Assembly (NCBI GenBank): GCA_013288015.1
Contig: JABDCR010000031.1
Span: 1 to 32,015, forward strand
Direction of reading: 5' to 3'
Length of the DNA: 32,015 nt
From: Bacteroidota bacterium
Lineage (GTDB): Bacteria; Bacteroidota; Bacteroidia; B-17B0; Aurantibacillaceae
Part shown: positions 14,249 through 22,852 of the stretch, piece after piece
Layout: each line of letters opens with the position of its first letter
Position numbering within the stretch: position 1 is the stretch's first letter
Notes under the pieces: generated by a model
Database searches by the model: none
The model's input: only the letters and a program-made list of their open reading frames with translations
Told to the model about the DNA's origin: nothing
Position numbers and translations under genes: made by a program

Positions 14249-16198
14249 ATGGAAACAACATTAGAATCACCTATTAAAATTTTATATGTTGAGGATGATG
14301 TTATAGATCAGAAAGCTTTTCAGCGACACATTAAGAATGGCGATTTTAATCTACAATACGAATTAGCTTCGTCAGTAAAAGATGCTAAAGAACTATTGTC
14401 GAGCAACGAGTATGATGTTGTTGTTACTGATTATCTTTTAAAAAATGAAACAGGATTCTCTATCATAGATATGGCTAAGGATATACCTGTTATTTTTATT
14501 ACCGGGCAAGGAGACCAATCTGTTGCTGTTAAGGCTATGAAAAAAGGGGCATTTGATTATATAATTAAAGAATCTTCGGGACATTATTTAGAATTGCTTA
14601 CGTCCACTATCGAAAAAGCTTTCTCGTATAACAACACCCATAAAAAATTAGAAGAAGCTGAACAGGAAATAAAAAAATTATTGTGGACTCTTGGGCAAAT
14701 TAATAACTCAATTACTATACTTGATAAAGAAGGAAAGATTGAGTGGGTTAATAAGGGTTTTGAAAATTTGTTTGGTCATTCGTTAGAGGAAGTTAAAAAT
14801 AAAAATGCGTGTGAATTAAGAAGAAAAGACATTAGCAGGAATAAATTAGAGAATTTTTTCGCAAGAGCATTTAAATATAAAAAAATATTGACTTGCGAAT
14901 CGCAAATAATAAACAATAAAAAAGGCAAATGCTGGATATATACTACTATGACACCTGTAAAAGATGAAACGGGAAACCTGGTTGGGGTTATTATAGTTGA
15001 CACTGATATAAGTGAAAAAAAGAAAATAGAACAAGAACTTATTAAGGCAAAAGAGAAAGCTGAAGATGCTGCTATTGCTAAGCAACAGTTTTTGGCAAAT
15101 ATGAGTCACGAAATTCGTACGCCTATTAATGGCATTATGGGCATGATGCACATACTTGAAAATGTTGAACATGCTGATACAAGAAAAAAATACTTGCAAC
15201 TTGTAAATTATGCTTCTAATAATCTTTTAAATATTATAAATGATATATTGGATATGTCTAAACTTGAGTTTGGTAAAATGATTATTGAAAAAATTGATTT
15301 TAATGTATCTGAACTGGTTTTAGGCATTGCAAAATCTATGCAGTATCAGGCTGAAGAAAAAGGGCTCCAATTAAATTACTACATTGATGATGAGATACCA
15401 ACTCACTTATATGGCGACCCATCAAAATTAAATCAAATACTGATAAATTTGGTAGGTAATTCAATTAAATTTACCCCAAAAGGCAGCATTACTATTTCAC
15501 TAAAAACAATTTCGAAGTCAGAAAATTCGGTACAATTGTTATTTACCGTATCTGATACCGGTATAGGCATTCCTAAAGAATATCAATCGCACATATTTGA
15601 ATATTTTCACCAAGTTAATTCAAACACAACTCGCCAATATGGCGGTACAGGCCTTGGGCTTGCTATAGTAAAACGTTTAGCTGAAATACAAGGAGGTAAA
15701 GCGTGGTTTAAAAGTGAAGAGAATAAAGGCTCGGAATTTTATGTGCAAATGGAGTTTGGAATTGCAGTCCCAAATAAAAAAGATGACACTCTGAAAAGGG
15801 TTAATTTAGAAGGTCAGTTTTTAAAAGGGAAAAAAATTTTGTTGGTTGAAGATGAAACTCTAAATCAAATGGTGGCTAAATATTTACTTGAAAATGAACT
15901 TGGAGCACAGGTTGAAATTGCTTCGAATGGTGAAATAGCCATTGGGATATTAGAAAAAACGGTTTTTGATTTAATAATTATGGATATACAAATGCCAAAG
16001 ATGAATGGATACGATACGGCTCATTATATACGAACTAAATTACCTGCCCCGCAAAACAAAACCCTTATTTTGGCCATGACTGCGCATGCTTTTAAAGATG
16101 AGGAAATAAAGTGTAAAGAAGCCGGTATGAACGATTTTATATCTAAGCCAATTAAAATTGATGAATTAAAACAAAAGTTGCAATTTCTTTTAATCTAA
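14249..16198 (+). CDS. Hybrid histidine kinase: REC-PAS-HisKA-HATPase-REC
   Basis: 649 residues, soluble. Order: receiver 1 at ~8-125 with D61 (VVTDYLL) and K107; coiled coil ~130-148; PAS ~149-258 (ITILDKEGKIEWVNKGFENLFGHS); HisKA with H287 (MSHEIRTPINGI); ATPase with N404, DTGIG (436-440) and GGTGLGLA (465-472); receiver 2 at ~527-645 with D579 (IIMDIQMPKMNG) and K633. All catalytic residues are present. The N-terminal receiver makes it a possible target of another kinase as well as a donor. It is first in an operon with a LytTR regulator (43-base gap) and an Hpt protein, giving a complete phosphorelay. A -7-like TAAATTAG lies at 14205-14212, weakly matching. Confidence 0.93.
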   Translation: METTLESPIKILYVEDDVIDQKAFQRHIKNGDFNLQYELASSVKDAKELLSSNEYDVVVTDYLLKNETGFSIIDMAKDIPVIFITGQGDQSVAVKAMKKGAFDYIIKESSGHYLELLTSTIEKAFSYNNTHKKLEEAEQEIKKLLWTLGQINNSITILDKEGKIEWVNKGFENLFGHSLEEVKNKNACELRRKDISRNKLENFFARAFKYKKILTCESQIINNKKGKCWIYTTMTPVKDETGNLVGVIIVDTDISEKKKIEQELIKAKEKAEDAAIAKQQFLANMSHEIRTPINGIMGMMHILENVEHADTRKKYLQLVNYASNNLLNIINDILDMSKLEFGKMIIEKIDFNVSELVLGIAKSMQYQAEEKGLQLNYYIDDEIPTHLYGDPSKLNQILINLVGNSIKFTPKGSITISLKTISKSENSVQLLFTVSDTGIGIPKEYQSHIFEYFHQVNSNTTRQYGGTGLGLAIVKRLAEIQGGKAWFKSEENKGSEFYVQMEFGIAVPNKKDDTLKRVNLEGQFLKGKKILLVEDETLNQMVAKYLLENELGAQVEIASNGEIAIGILEKTVFDLIIMDIQMPKMNGYDTAHYIRTKLPAPQNKTLILAMTAHAFKDEEIKCKEAGMNDFISKPIKIDELKQKLQFLLI

Positions 16199-16241
16199 TG
16201 AGTGTTATAAATGTACTTAAGTATAAACCAAAAAAAATAGT

Positions 16242-16937
16242 ATGCATCTTAAATGTGCGATTATAGATGATGATTCTTTATTTACCCAAATAATAGAGCA
16301 TTATTTATCGAGTGTTGATATGATACATGTAGATGGAATTTATCATGACCCTACTGAGGCATTAAATAAAATTAATTTTAACGAAATTGATTTTTTATTT
16401 CTGGATATGGAAATGCCAGGCATGAGTGGGATTTCGTTTCTTAATAGTTTAACAGTTGTGCCACCTATTGTAGTTGTTTCGGGTAAAAAATCATATGGAG
16501 TGGATGCTTTTGAGTATAATGCCATTGATTATTTACATAAACCAATTTCAAATGCCCGATTTTTAAAAGCAGTAAGTAAAATAAAAATGTTTTTTGAAAA
16601 GACTAAAGCGCCTGAAACCTCTTTAGAGCAAAATATTTTTATTAAACATGAGGGCATTCATATACGATTAGCTGTTAATGATATAAATATTATTAGAGCA
16701 AATGATAATGATATAACAGTGGTTGCCAATGGAAAATCGTATAAAACGCATTTACGGCTAAAAGATATTTATGAGCTGCTTCCTCAAACAGAATTTATGC
16801 AAGTACATAGGTCTTTTATTGTGCAACTATCAAAAATTGATAAAGTAGATGGAGAGGTAATTGAAATTAACGGGAGAACAATTCCGGTGAGCAGAACCTA
16901 TTTGAGCAAACTATATGAACGCTTAAGAATAAAATAA
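16242..16937 (+). CDS. LytTR-family response regulator
   Basis: 231 residues. Receiver ~1-115 with the acidic pocket IIDDD (8-11), phosphoacceptor D55 (FLFLDMEMPGMSG), a Ser in VVSGK at the Thr/Ser position, and K101 (DYLHKPIS). LytTR DNA-binding domain ~130-231 (IRANDNDITVV, MQVHRSFIVQLSKIDKV, IPVSRTYLSKL). Proteins of this class bind direct-repeat promoters as dimers. It lies between the hybrid kinase and the Hpt protein and is the likely final output of the relay H287 to D579 to Hpt H52 to D55. Target genes cannot be seen; candidates include its own operon. Confidence 0.92.
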   Translation: MHLKCAIIDDDSLFTQIIEHYLSSVDMIHVDGIYHDPTEALNKINFNEIDFLFLDMEMPGMSGISFLNSLTVVPPIVVVSGKKSYGVDAFEYNAIDYLHKPISNARFLKAVSKIKMFFEKTKAPETSLEQNIFIKHEGIHIRLAVNDINIIRANDNDITVVANGKSYKTHLRLKDIYELLPQTEFMQVHRSFIVQLSKIDKVDGEVIEINGRTIPVSRTYLSKLYERLRIK

Positions 16938-16957
16938 ATTACTTAATTTTATTAAAT

Positions 16958-17305
16958 ATGAATATTCAGGAACTTAAAGGCTATTTAAATTGTGACGATG
17001 CTTTTTTAATAAGCATTATGCAGAAATTTATTGACGAAGTAATTGACATTACTGCTACTATAAAAACTGCTACAAATAATAAAGACTGGGGAATAGTAAA
17101 AACAAACGCTCATAAAATGCTAAGCTCGGTTAGAATTTTTGAGATGAAGGAGATTATTGTAGTTTTAGAAAAACTTGAAATTGAGGCAGGAGGAAGGCAG
17201 GATGAAGGGTTAATTAAAAAAGACGTTGAAAAGCTTTTTGTGTTAGTTGAGAAAATTATTTTAGATATGGAGGCTGGTTTAGAAGAGATTAAAGCAGTGA
17301 AATAA
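16958..17305 (+). CDS. Histidine phosphotransfer (Hpt) protein
   Basis: 115 residues, all helical, no other domain. The phosphotransfer motif is AHKMLSSVRIF with H52, matching the Hpt pattern (A-H-x-L/M-x-S/G-S); a four-helix bundle is expected. It starts 20 bases after the LytTR regulator, so it is last in the hybrid kinase operon and probably shuttles phosphate between the C-terminal receiver of the kinase and the LytTR receiver. The stop lies 13 bases from the stop of the convergent nitrilase gene. Confidence 0.85.
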   Translation: MNIQELKGYLNCDDAFLISIMQKFIDEVIDITATIKTATNNKDWGIVKTNAHKMLSSVRIFEMKEIIVVLEKLEIEAGGRQDEGLIKKDVEKLFVLVEKIILDMEAGLEEIKAVK

Positions 17306-17318
17306 TTTAGATTATTAT

Positions 17319-18974
17319 TTACTTTAAAATATCAGGGTTTAAAAAATTAAACACGTAATGGTCATTTGCGTGTTGTTGCAATACATTTAACCTTCCATTT
17401 GGTTTAAGTTGTTTTAAATCGTATAAATCAGTTCGTCTATCTAGTAAATTATGAACGCTTCCGTGCGAGCGAAGTTTTTTCAGCAAATCAAGTTCTACAT
17501 CAACAACTAAAACCGTTTCTGTATTTGGTGTTGCTTCGGCTTTTATGCCATTGGTAGGAAAAGCAAAATCTGCAGGTGTAAAAACGGCTGATTGCGCATA
17601 TTGTATATCCATGTTATGAACCTTTGGTAAATTACCAATGCCACCTGCAATGGCTACAAAGCACTCATTTTCTATAGCTCTTGCCATGGCACAAGCCTTA
17701 ACACGAGTGAAAGCATTTTGTGTATCGGTTAAAAAAGGAACAAAAAGTATCTCCATTCCTTGTAGAGCCAATAACCTTGACAATTCAGGGAACTCTACAT
17801 CATAGCATATCAATATTCCTATTTTGCCCACATCGGTATCAAAAACTTTTAGTTTGTTGCCACCTACTATGCCCCATGCATCTACCTCGGTTGGGGTAAC
17901 ATGTATTTTACAGTATCTTTCAATAGAGCCATCTCTGCGGCACAAATAACCCACGTTGTATAATTGCCCACCTTTTATAAAAGGCATGCTACCTGTAATA
18001 ATATTTACGTTATAGGCAATGGCAAAATCTATAAATTTATCTCTAAGCGGCTCGGTAAAATTAGCTAAATTACGTATAGCTTCTGCTTCGGTTTGATGAT
18101 TGAAATCTGCCATTAAAGGTGCCATAAATAATTCGGGGAACAAAACAAAATCCGAATTGTAACCGGCAACCGTATCCACAAAAAATTCAATTTGCTCGCA
18201 TAATGAATCAAAATTCGGAAAAGAACGCATGCCCCATTGTACCAAACCAAGCCTAGCCGTACTTTTGTGCTGATTTAATGATTTTGTTGGCTTTGCATAT
18301 AATACATTGTTCCATTCCATTAAAGTAGCGTGCGTTTTAGACTCTTGATCATCAGGCATATAGTTGGTTAGTATTTTTTTTACATGAAACTCGTTGGCAA
18401 GCTGAAAGGAAAGAACCTGATCATGAATTTCTCTCAGTTTTACTTTTTGTATATATTCTTTTGGAGTCAGCTCGGTAGCGTGTTCTGTATAATTTGGAAT
18501 TCTTCCACCAAATAAAATGGCTTTAAGGTTAAATTTTTCACAAAGTACTTTTCTGGCATCGTATAAACGACGAGCAAGCCTTAATCCTCTATAATCAGGA
18601 TGTACAAACACTTCTATACCATATAGTACATCGCCTGATGAAGTATGCGTTTTAAACGTGTAATTACCTGTTATTTGCTGATATGTATGATCATCTCCAT
18701 AAGCATCATAGTTTACAATAATTGAAAGAGCAACCCCTACTACTTTATCATTAACTAAAACAACTATTTGCCCTTCAGGAAAAATTTCAAGCAATCTTTT
18801 TATGTCATCTTCTGTCCATGCCGAGCCGTGCCAGTTTTTATAAGCTTCAGTCATTGAAGAACTTAATCCTAAATAGTCGTCTAACTTTAGATTACGGACT
18901 TCTATTTTTTTTACATCAACGGCTAACTTTGTAGCTGTGTGATTTTTTTTGAAGGTTTTACTACCGGTACGCAT
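17319..18974 (-). CDS. GNAT acetyltransferase-nitrilase superfamily fusion
   Basis: 551 residues, cytoplasmic. Residues ~24-225 form a GNAT acetyltransferase domain (VFVHPDYRGLRLARRLYDAR, the acetyl-CoA loop, at 123-142). Residues ~241-520 form a carbon-nitrogen hydrolase domain with the catalytic triad E281 (LFPELF), K356 (YCKIHVTP) and C390 (ILICYDVEFPE). Thus both halves look active. The fusion is known as a conserved but biochemically poorly defined family in many bacteria; amide hydrolysis coupled to acyl transfer is a reasonable guess. It sits alone, antisense to the kinase operons on either side, and shares a 213-base divergent gap with the kinase at 19188, which contains the palindrome CCCCATAGGGG (19044-19054). 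Confidence 0.9.
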   Translation of the reverse strand: MRTGSKTFKKNHTATKLAVDVKKIEVRNLKLDDYLGLSSSMTEAYKNWHGSAWTEDDIKRLLEIFPEGQIVVLVNDKVVGVALSIIVNYDAYGDDHTYQQITGNYTFKTHTSSGDVLYGIEVFVHPDYRGLRLARRLYDARKVLCEKFNLKAILFGGRIPNYTEHATELTPKEYIQKVKLREIHDQVLSFQLANEFHVKKILTNYMPDDQESKTHATLMEWNNVLYAKPTKSLNQHKSTARLGLVQWGMRSFPNFDSLCEQIEFFVDTVAGYNSDFVLFPELFMAPLMADFNHQTEAEAIRNLANFTEPLRDKFIDFAIAYNVNIITGSMPFIKGGQLYNVGYLCRRDGSIERYCKIHVTPTEVDAWGIVGGNKLKVFDTDVGKIGILICYDVEFPELSRLLALQGMEILFVPFLTDTQNAFTRVKACAMARAIENECFVAIAGGIGNLPKVHNMDIQYAQSAVFTPADFAFPTNGIKAEATPNTETVLVVDVELDLLKKLRSHGSVHNLLDRRTDLYDLKQLKPNGRLNVLQQHANDHYVFNFLNPDILK

Positions 18975-19136
18975 AATTTAACGTGTTTAGTTTGTATTCA
19001 AAATCTATCTATATAAATTTATGCAATTATGCAGGCAATTAAAACCCCATAGGGGCAGTAGCATAACTTTAATGGGTGAGTTGTGGTTAATGTTTGGCGA
19101 ATTGGTTTAAAAAAAGAAATATTATTCGGTAGTATA

Positions 19137-19153
19137 TTTTTTTGTACTTTAGT
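19137..19153 (+). promoter_or_regulatory. Promoter-like element before kinase 19188
   Basis: TTTTTTTGTACTTTAGT contains TACTTTAG (one mismatch to TAnnTTTG). It is 16 of 17 bases identical to the element upstream of the sigma54 activator at 22829-22845. No clear -33 box. Confidence 0.4.
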
Positions 19154-19187
19154 GTATTATGGTTATTAATTAACCAAGGAAAGGCAT

Positions 19188-21128
19188 ATGAAAAAAAGCC
19201 TCTTATTCAGGTGGTTTAAAAATATTTCTATTGCAAAGAAACTTTACTTTACAGTAGGTGTGATGGCTTTGCTTATTGGAATTGAATTATTCACTCTTTT
19301 CTTCTCTATTCATACACTTTCATCAGTAAGAGCTTATGTAGAAGGTGAAGGTCTTTGGTCTAAAGCGCAAAAAGATGCCTCATATCATTTATTAAAATAT
19401 GGTGTTTGGCATGATGAAAAAGATTATGAAAAATTTAAAGAGTTTATGAAGGTTCCGTTAGGTGATAGCAAAACACGGAAAGAGCTGATGAAGCAAAACC
19501 CTAATTTGCAAATAGCACGGCAAGGTTTTATTGAAGGTAGAAATCACCCTGATGATGTAAATGGTATGATAAAACTTTTTAGACGATTTAATAGTGTATC
19601 TTTTATAAGCAGGGCTATTTATTATTGGAGCGAAGCTGAACCGGTTGCAATGCAGCTTATTCCTATTGGAGATAGTTTGCATAATGAAATAAACAAAGCT
19701 TCTCCTTCTCCGGAAAAAATAAATGGACTCTTGCAAAAAATAAATCCTATTACTGAAAAAATTACTGTATTAGAAGATGGTTTTTCTTTCTCTTTAGCAG
19801 AGGGTGCGCGTTGGCTCGAAAATATAATTTTAAAATTATTGTTTATAATTGCACTTACGGTTGAAGTATCGGGGTTATTGCTTACAATATCTATTAGCAG
19901 AAGTATACAAAAGGGACTTTCGGAAATAATTTCTGCTACTAACTCTTTTGCAAAAGGAAACCTTACAGCACGCGCAAAAGTTTTTTCGTTGGATGAAATA
20001 GGCACGCTGGCTTATTCATTTAATAAAATGTCGGAAAAACTTGAAAGAAGTATTTTGGAATTAGAGCAAGCTCAAAATAAATTTAAAGGTCTACTGGAGT
20101 CTGCACCAGATGCCATTATAATTATGGATAATGAAGGCATTATAAAACTTGTAAACGCTCAGGCCGAAAAATTATTTGAATATAATAGGAATGACTTATT
20201 ATCTCAACCAATAAGTTTGCTGGTAGTAGATAACAGTAAAAATTTGAATACTGAACCAGAAAAACTTTTTTTTAAATTATCGCAAATGCAACGATTGATA
20301 TTGGATGTGCATGGACGTAAAAAAAACGGACATGAATTTCCAATAGAAATTAATTTTAACCCCTTGCAAACTGAAGATGGATTGTTGGTCTCGGTTGCTA
20401 TACGCGATATTTCTGATAGAAAATATCTTAAAGAGTTAGAAAGAAAAAATATTGAATTGGAACAATTTGTATATATTGCTTCGCACGATTTGCAAGAACC
20501 TTTAAATACCATAACCAGTTTTATTTCGCTGATAGAAGAAGAGCATAAAGATAAACTGGATAAAGAGGGTAGTGCTTATATTGATTATATACGAGAATCG
20601 GCTAATAGAATGACCATGCTAATTACGGATATTTTGGAATATTCGAGAATTGGAAGAAAAAGCAAGTTTGAAGTAGTTGATTGTAATGAAATTGTAAGGC
20701 AGGTTATATTAGATATGAATGCAACCTTAACCGAAACAAACGCTAAAATAACATACGATAAACTACCTGTTATTAAAGGCTATCCTATTGAAATAAGGTT
20801 GCTTTTTCAAAACTTGATTAGTAATGCTGTTAAGTTTCAGAAAAAAAACATCTCGCCCAATATAAAAATACTTGCTTGCGAAGAAAATGAATATTGGCAT
20901 TTTACGGTAGAAGATAATGGCATAGGCATTGATGAAAAACATCAGGATAAAATTTTTGTCATATTTCAACGTTTGCATAATGTTAGAAAATATGATGGAA
21001 CGGGTATAGGGCTTGCTCATTGCAAAAAAATTATTGAACTTCACCATGGCAAAATTTGGGTAGAATCTGTTATGGATGTTGGAAGCAAGTTTCATTTTAC
21101 TTTACCAAAAATGGAAAAAAACTCATGA
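19188..21128 (+). CDS. Membrane histidine kinase: TM-sensor-TM-HAMP-PAS-HisKA-HATPase
   Basis: 646 residues. TM1 at ~20-42 and TM2 at ~213-235 bracket a helical periplasmic sensor of ~170 residues, probably a helical bundle, of unrecognised ligand. HAMP ~236-290 (SLDEIGTLAYSFNKMSEKL); PAS ~298-412 (LLESAPDAIIIMDNEGII); HisKA with H433 (YIASHDLQEPLNTI); ATPase with N546 (NLISNAVKF), DNGIG and GTGIGLA near the end. This is the same phytochrome-type core as the kinase at 12883. Its TGA overlaps the ATG of the receiver at 21125 (ATGA), so the pair is translationally coupled and surely cognate. The start ATG follows AAGGAAAGGC, an unusually good purine-rich ribosome site for this phylum. Confidence 0.92.
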   Translation: MKKSLLFRWFKNISIAKKLYFTVGVMALLIGIELFTLFFSIHTLSSVRAYVEGEGLWSKAQKDASYHLLKYGVWHDEKDYEKFKEFMKVPLGDSKTRKELMKQNPNLQIARQGFIEGRNHPDDVNGMIKLFRRFNSVSFISRAIYYWSEAEPVAMQLIPIGDSLHNEINKASPSPEKINGLLQKINPITEKITVLEDGFSFSLAEGARWLENIILKLLFIIALTVEVSGLLLTISISRSIQKGLSEIISATNSFAKGNLTARAKVFSLDEIGTLAYSFNKMSEKLERSILELEQAQNKFKGLLESAPDAIIIMDNEGIIKLVNAQAEKLFEYNRNDLLSQPISLLVVDNSKNLNTEPEKLFFKLSQMQRLILDVHGRKKNGHEFPIEINFNPLQTEDGLLVSVAIRDISDRKYLKELERKNIELEQFVYIASHDLQEPLNTITSFISLIEEEHKDKLDKEGSAYIDYIRESANRMTMLITDILEYSRIGRKSKFEVVDCNEIVRQVILDMNATLTETNAKITYDKLPVIKGYPIEIRLLFQNLISNAVKFQKKNISPNIKILACEENEYWHFTVEDNGIGIDEKHQDKIFVIFQRLHNVRKYDGTGIGLAHCKKIIELHHGKIWVESVMDVGSKFHFTLPKMEKNS

Positions 21129-21556
21129 AGAAAAAACTAAGTTGCATCTTGCTCATTGAGGATAATGAGTTTACAAACATATTTAACCAAAAACTTATTA
21201 AGAATTTGGACATTACCGAACAGATATGTGTTACAGAAAGTGGTAAAGAAGGATTAGACTTTTTAATTAGTAAAGGTAGGTTTGAAGGCAATGGAGTAAG
21301 CTGTCCGAATCCGGATATTATTTTTTTGGATATTAATATGCCTGGAATGAATGGATGGGAGTTTATAGAAGAGTTTAAGGAAATAAAGAAGAATAAACCA
21401 ATATCCTCTAAAATTGTTATGCTAACTACCTCTCCAAACCCTGATGACGAACAAAAAGCAAAATTAATTGCAGAAATTATTGCGTTTAAAAGAAAACCAT
21501 TAACAAAAGTTATTATTAACGAAATAATTACCGAGCATTTTCCTGATTTTGCATAA
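21125..21556 (+). CDS. Stand-alone CheY-like receiver coupled to kinase 19188
   Basis: 143 residues. The start is the ATG at 21125, overlapping the kinase stop by four bases; the frame is open upstream but that part is kinase sequence. Receiver residues: E12-D13 (LLIEDNEF), D69 (IIFLDINMPGMNG), T101/T102 (MLTTSPNP) and a Lys in FKRKPLT near 124. No output domain. It is an Rcp1-like partner for the kinase and differs from the receivers at 12026/12461 by the loop GRFEGNGVSCPN before the phosphosite. Transcription may end at the 18-bp hairpin at 21652-21691. Confidence 0.9.
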   Translation: MKKKLSCILLIEDNEFTNIFNQKLIKNLDITEQICVTESGKEGLDFLISKGRFEGNGVSCPNPDIIFLDINMPGMNGWEFIEEFKEIKKNKPISSKIVMLTTSPNPDDEQKAKLIAEIIAFKRKPLTKVIINEIITEHFPDFA

Positions 21557-21651
21557 TACGCAACTACTAGTGACATAACACTTTTTTATTTGTAATTTTA
21601 TTTCACCTTGTTTATGTGAATTTCATTTTTTTGATTGTTTCGTGATTCGTT

Positions 21652-21691
21652 TTTTTATCATTTTGAGAATTTTTTCTCAAAATGATAAAAA
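21652..21691. terminator. 18-bp perfect hairpin, AT-rich
   Basis: Arms 21652-21669 and 21674-21690/21691 pair perfectly over 18 bp around a TTTT loop; the core is TCATTTTGAGAA/TTCTCAAAATGA. It lies ~95 bases after the receiver stop in a 282-base gap that holds no gene. A run of T follows about ten bases later. It could be a terminator, a processing site or a protein-binding palindrome. Confidence 0.5.
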
Positions 21692-21838
21692 CTATACTCG
21701 TTTTTTACCCCATTTATTTTGAGCTAAAGAATAACTACCTGCTAAATAGCTAATTACAAAAACAATTACAGTTACTTAATAATTGGCATAATATTGGAAA
21801 ACTAGTTGATGTAATTAATAGTTTTTAAGCGTAAAACC

Positions 21839-22108
21839 ATGAACATAGTAGCAAACATAATAAACCAAGATAGTCCGTACAAGGTGTGTAAGTTGTTTCA
21901 AAATCGTGTTAGGCATTTATCTAATTACTTAGTGAAGACTATTGGAGTTAATAACGTTGAAAAAAAGCACCATTTAAGTAAAAAAATAAAAGAAGGTAAA
22001 AGACTAGGTAAAAAAATGAAAGCCGCTGTATATAATCATATGCTTCGTAAAATGAAAATTAAACTAAATACTAAAAACCTGAGTTATGAAAACGCAACAT
22101 CAACTTAA
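21839..22108 (+). CDS. Small very basic protein, unknown
   Basis: 89 residues, no recognised family. The middle is strongly basic (KKHHLSKKIKEGKRLGKKMK, about 42-61) and followed by more Lys/Arg-rich helix (MLRKMKIKLNTK), so nucleic-acid or polyanion binding is possible. No membrane segment. The start at 21839 is preceded by TAATATTG (21789-21796), one mismatch from a Bacteroidota -7 box. Its last 23 bases overlap the gene at 22086 in another frame. It lies between two-component genes in the same direction. Existence as a gene is likely from its length and position, but not proven. Confidence 0.5.
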   Translation: MNIVANIINQDSPYKVCKLFQNRVRHLSNYLVKTIGVNNVEKKHHLSKKIKEGKRLGKKMKAAVYNHMLRKMKIKLNTKNLSYENATST

Positions 22109-22283
22109 AACATTAGCACCGAAAGAAACCCTATTTGGCGCTGAAAAAACTGCAAGGCAATTAAAAAGCAATGCTGATGTTATGACATTTGATGAAGAGA
22201 TTGGCTTTGATACTCATTGGAGTTACTCCTATATTATGGATTATATTTGGGCGCATGAAAAAGTGAAAAAACGAAAAGCATAA
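22086..22283 (+). CDS. Small protein, unknown, begins MKTQ
   Basis: 65 residues, no family recognised. The N-terminal half is polar (MKTQHQLKTLAPKETLF); the C-terminal half is aromatic and acidic (FDEEIGFDTHWSYSYIMDYI), ending in the basic KVKKRKA. The first twelve bases, ATGAAAACGCAA, match the start of the receiver gene at 22342 exactly and resemble two other genes in this window. The start lies inside the preceding gene (23-base overlap), implying coupling. It may act with the basic 89-residue protein, since the two have opposite charge character; this is inference. Confidence 0.5.
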   Translation: MKTQHQLKTLAPKETLFGAEKTARQLKSNADVMTFDEEIGFDTHWSYSYIMDYIWAHEKVKKRKA

Positions 22284-22341
22284 TTACTTGATTTTTTTTA
22301 GTGTAGTAGAAAATAGTGTTTAATGTTTAAAAAAAAGAGTT

Positions 22342-22770
22342 ATGAAAACGCAAAATCATTTTAAAATTGTTGTGCTAGAGGATAGTGAATTTTATAATAA
22401 TATTATTTCAAAAAAATTGCAGAGCTATATAAAACCTATTTCTTTAGATAAAGATTATAGTTTTGAAATTCAGTCGTATACCAACTTAAATGATTGTTTA
22501 TATAACCTTCATGCCGATACAGATATAGCTTTTGTTGATTTTTATTTAGGTGATAGTAAAAATGCTTTATATGTCTTAAAAAAAATAAAGCAAAAATGCC
22601 TGAATTGTAAAGTAGTTATTATATCCCAATCGAAAAACACAATGACTGAATTACAAACTATTAATGAGGGTGCGGTTGAATTTATAAGTAAAGATAATGA
22701 TGCACTTATGCGCAGCTGTTATATCGCAGAAGACATTATTAATGAACGCCTTAACGCAGCCCGTGCATAA
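22342..22770 (+). CDS. Stand-alone receiver-domain protein, begins MKTQ
   Basis: 142 residues with a receiver fold: VVLEDSEF (acidic pocket), D66 (IAFVDFYLGD), IISQS (Ser at the Thr position) and K117 (FISKDND). It has an insertion-rich alpha1-beta2 region and lacks the usual MPG/MNG after the phosphosite. It most resembles the receiver of the neighbouring sigma54 activator (VLVISAQ, DYIVKEKD). No output domain. It lies 82 bases before that activator, so it may modulate the same pathway. The partner kinase is not identified. Confidence 0.8.
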   Translation: MKTQNHFKIVVLEDSEFYNNIISKKLQSYIKPISLDKDYSFEIQSYTNLNDCLYNLHADTDIAFVDFYLGDSKNALYVLKKIKQKCLNCKVVIISQSKNTMTELQTINEGAVEFISKDNDALMRSCYIAEDIINERLNAARA

Positions 22771-22828
22771 ATGTTTTTTTATGTGAAAAAGAAGGTTTGT
22801 TTTTGTTTTTTAGCTTTATGTAAAATAG

Positions 22829-22845
22829 TTTTTTTGTACCTTAGT
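22829..22845 (+). promoter_or_regulatory. Promoter-like element before the sigma54 activator
   Basis: TTTTTTTGTACCTTAGT includes TACCTTAG at 22837-22844 (one mismatch to TAnnTTTG), eight bases before the ATG at 22853, so the leader would be only a few bases. It is near-identical to the element at 19137-19153. Confidence 0.4.
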
Positions 22846-22852
22846 ACTATGT

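Noticed and set aside
19021-19060. CCCCATAGGGG palindrome as a terminator or operator
   Set aside because: Stem of four base pairs only and no T tract; too little to call, so noted only under the nitrilase gene.
21784-21799. Possible sigma54 site TTGGCATAATATTGGA upstream of the small basic protein gene
   Set aside because: The -24 half is fair, but the spacing to the second half is one base short and the invariant GC of the -12 element is missing. TAATATTG as a -7 box explains it as well.
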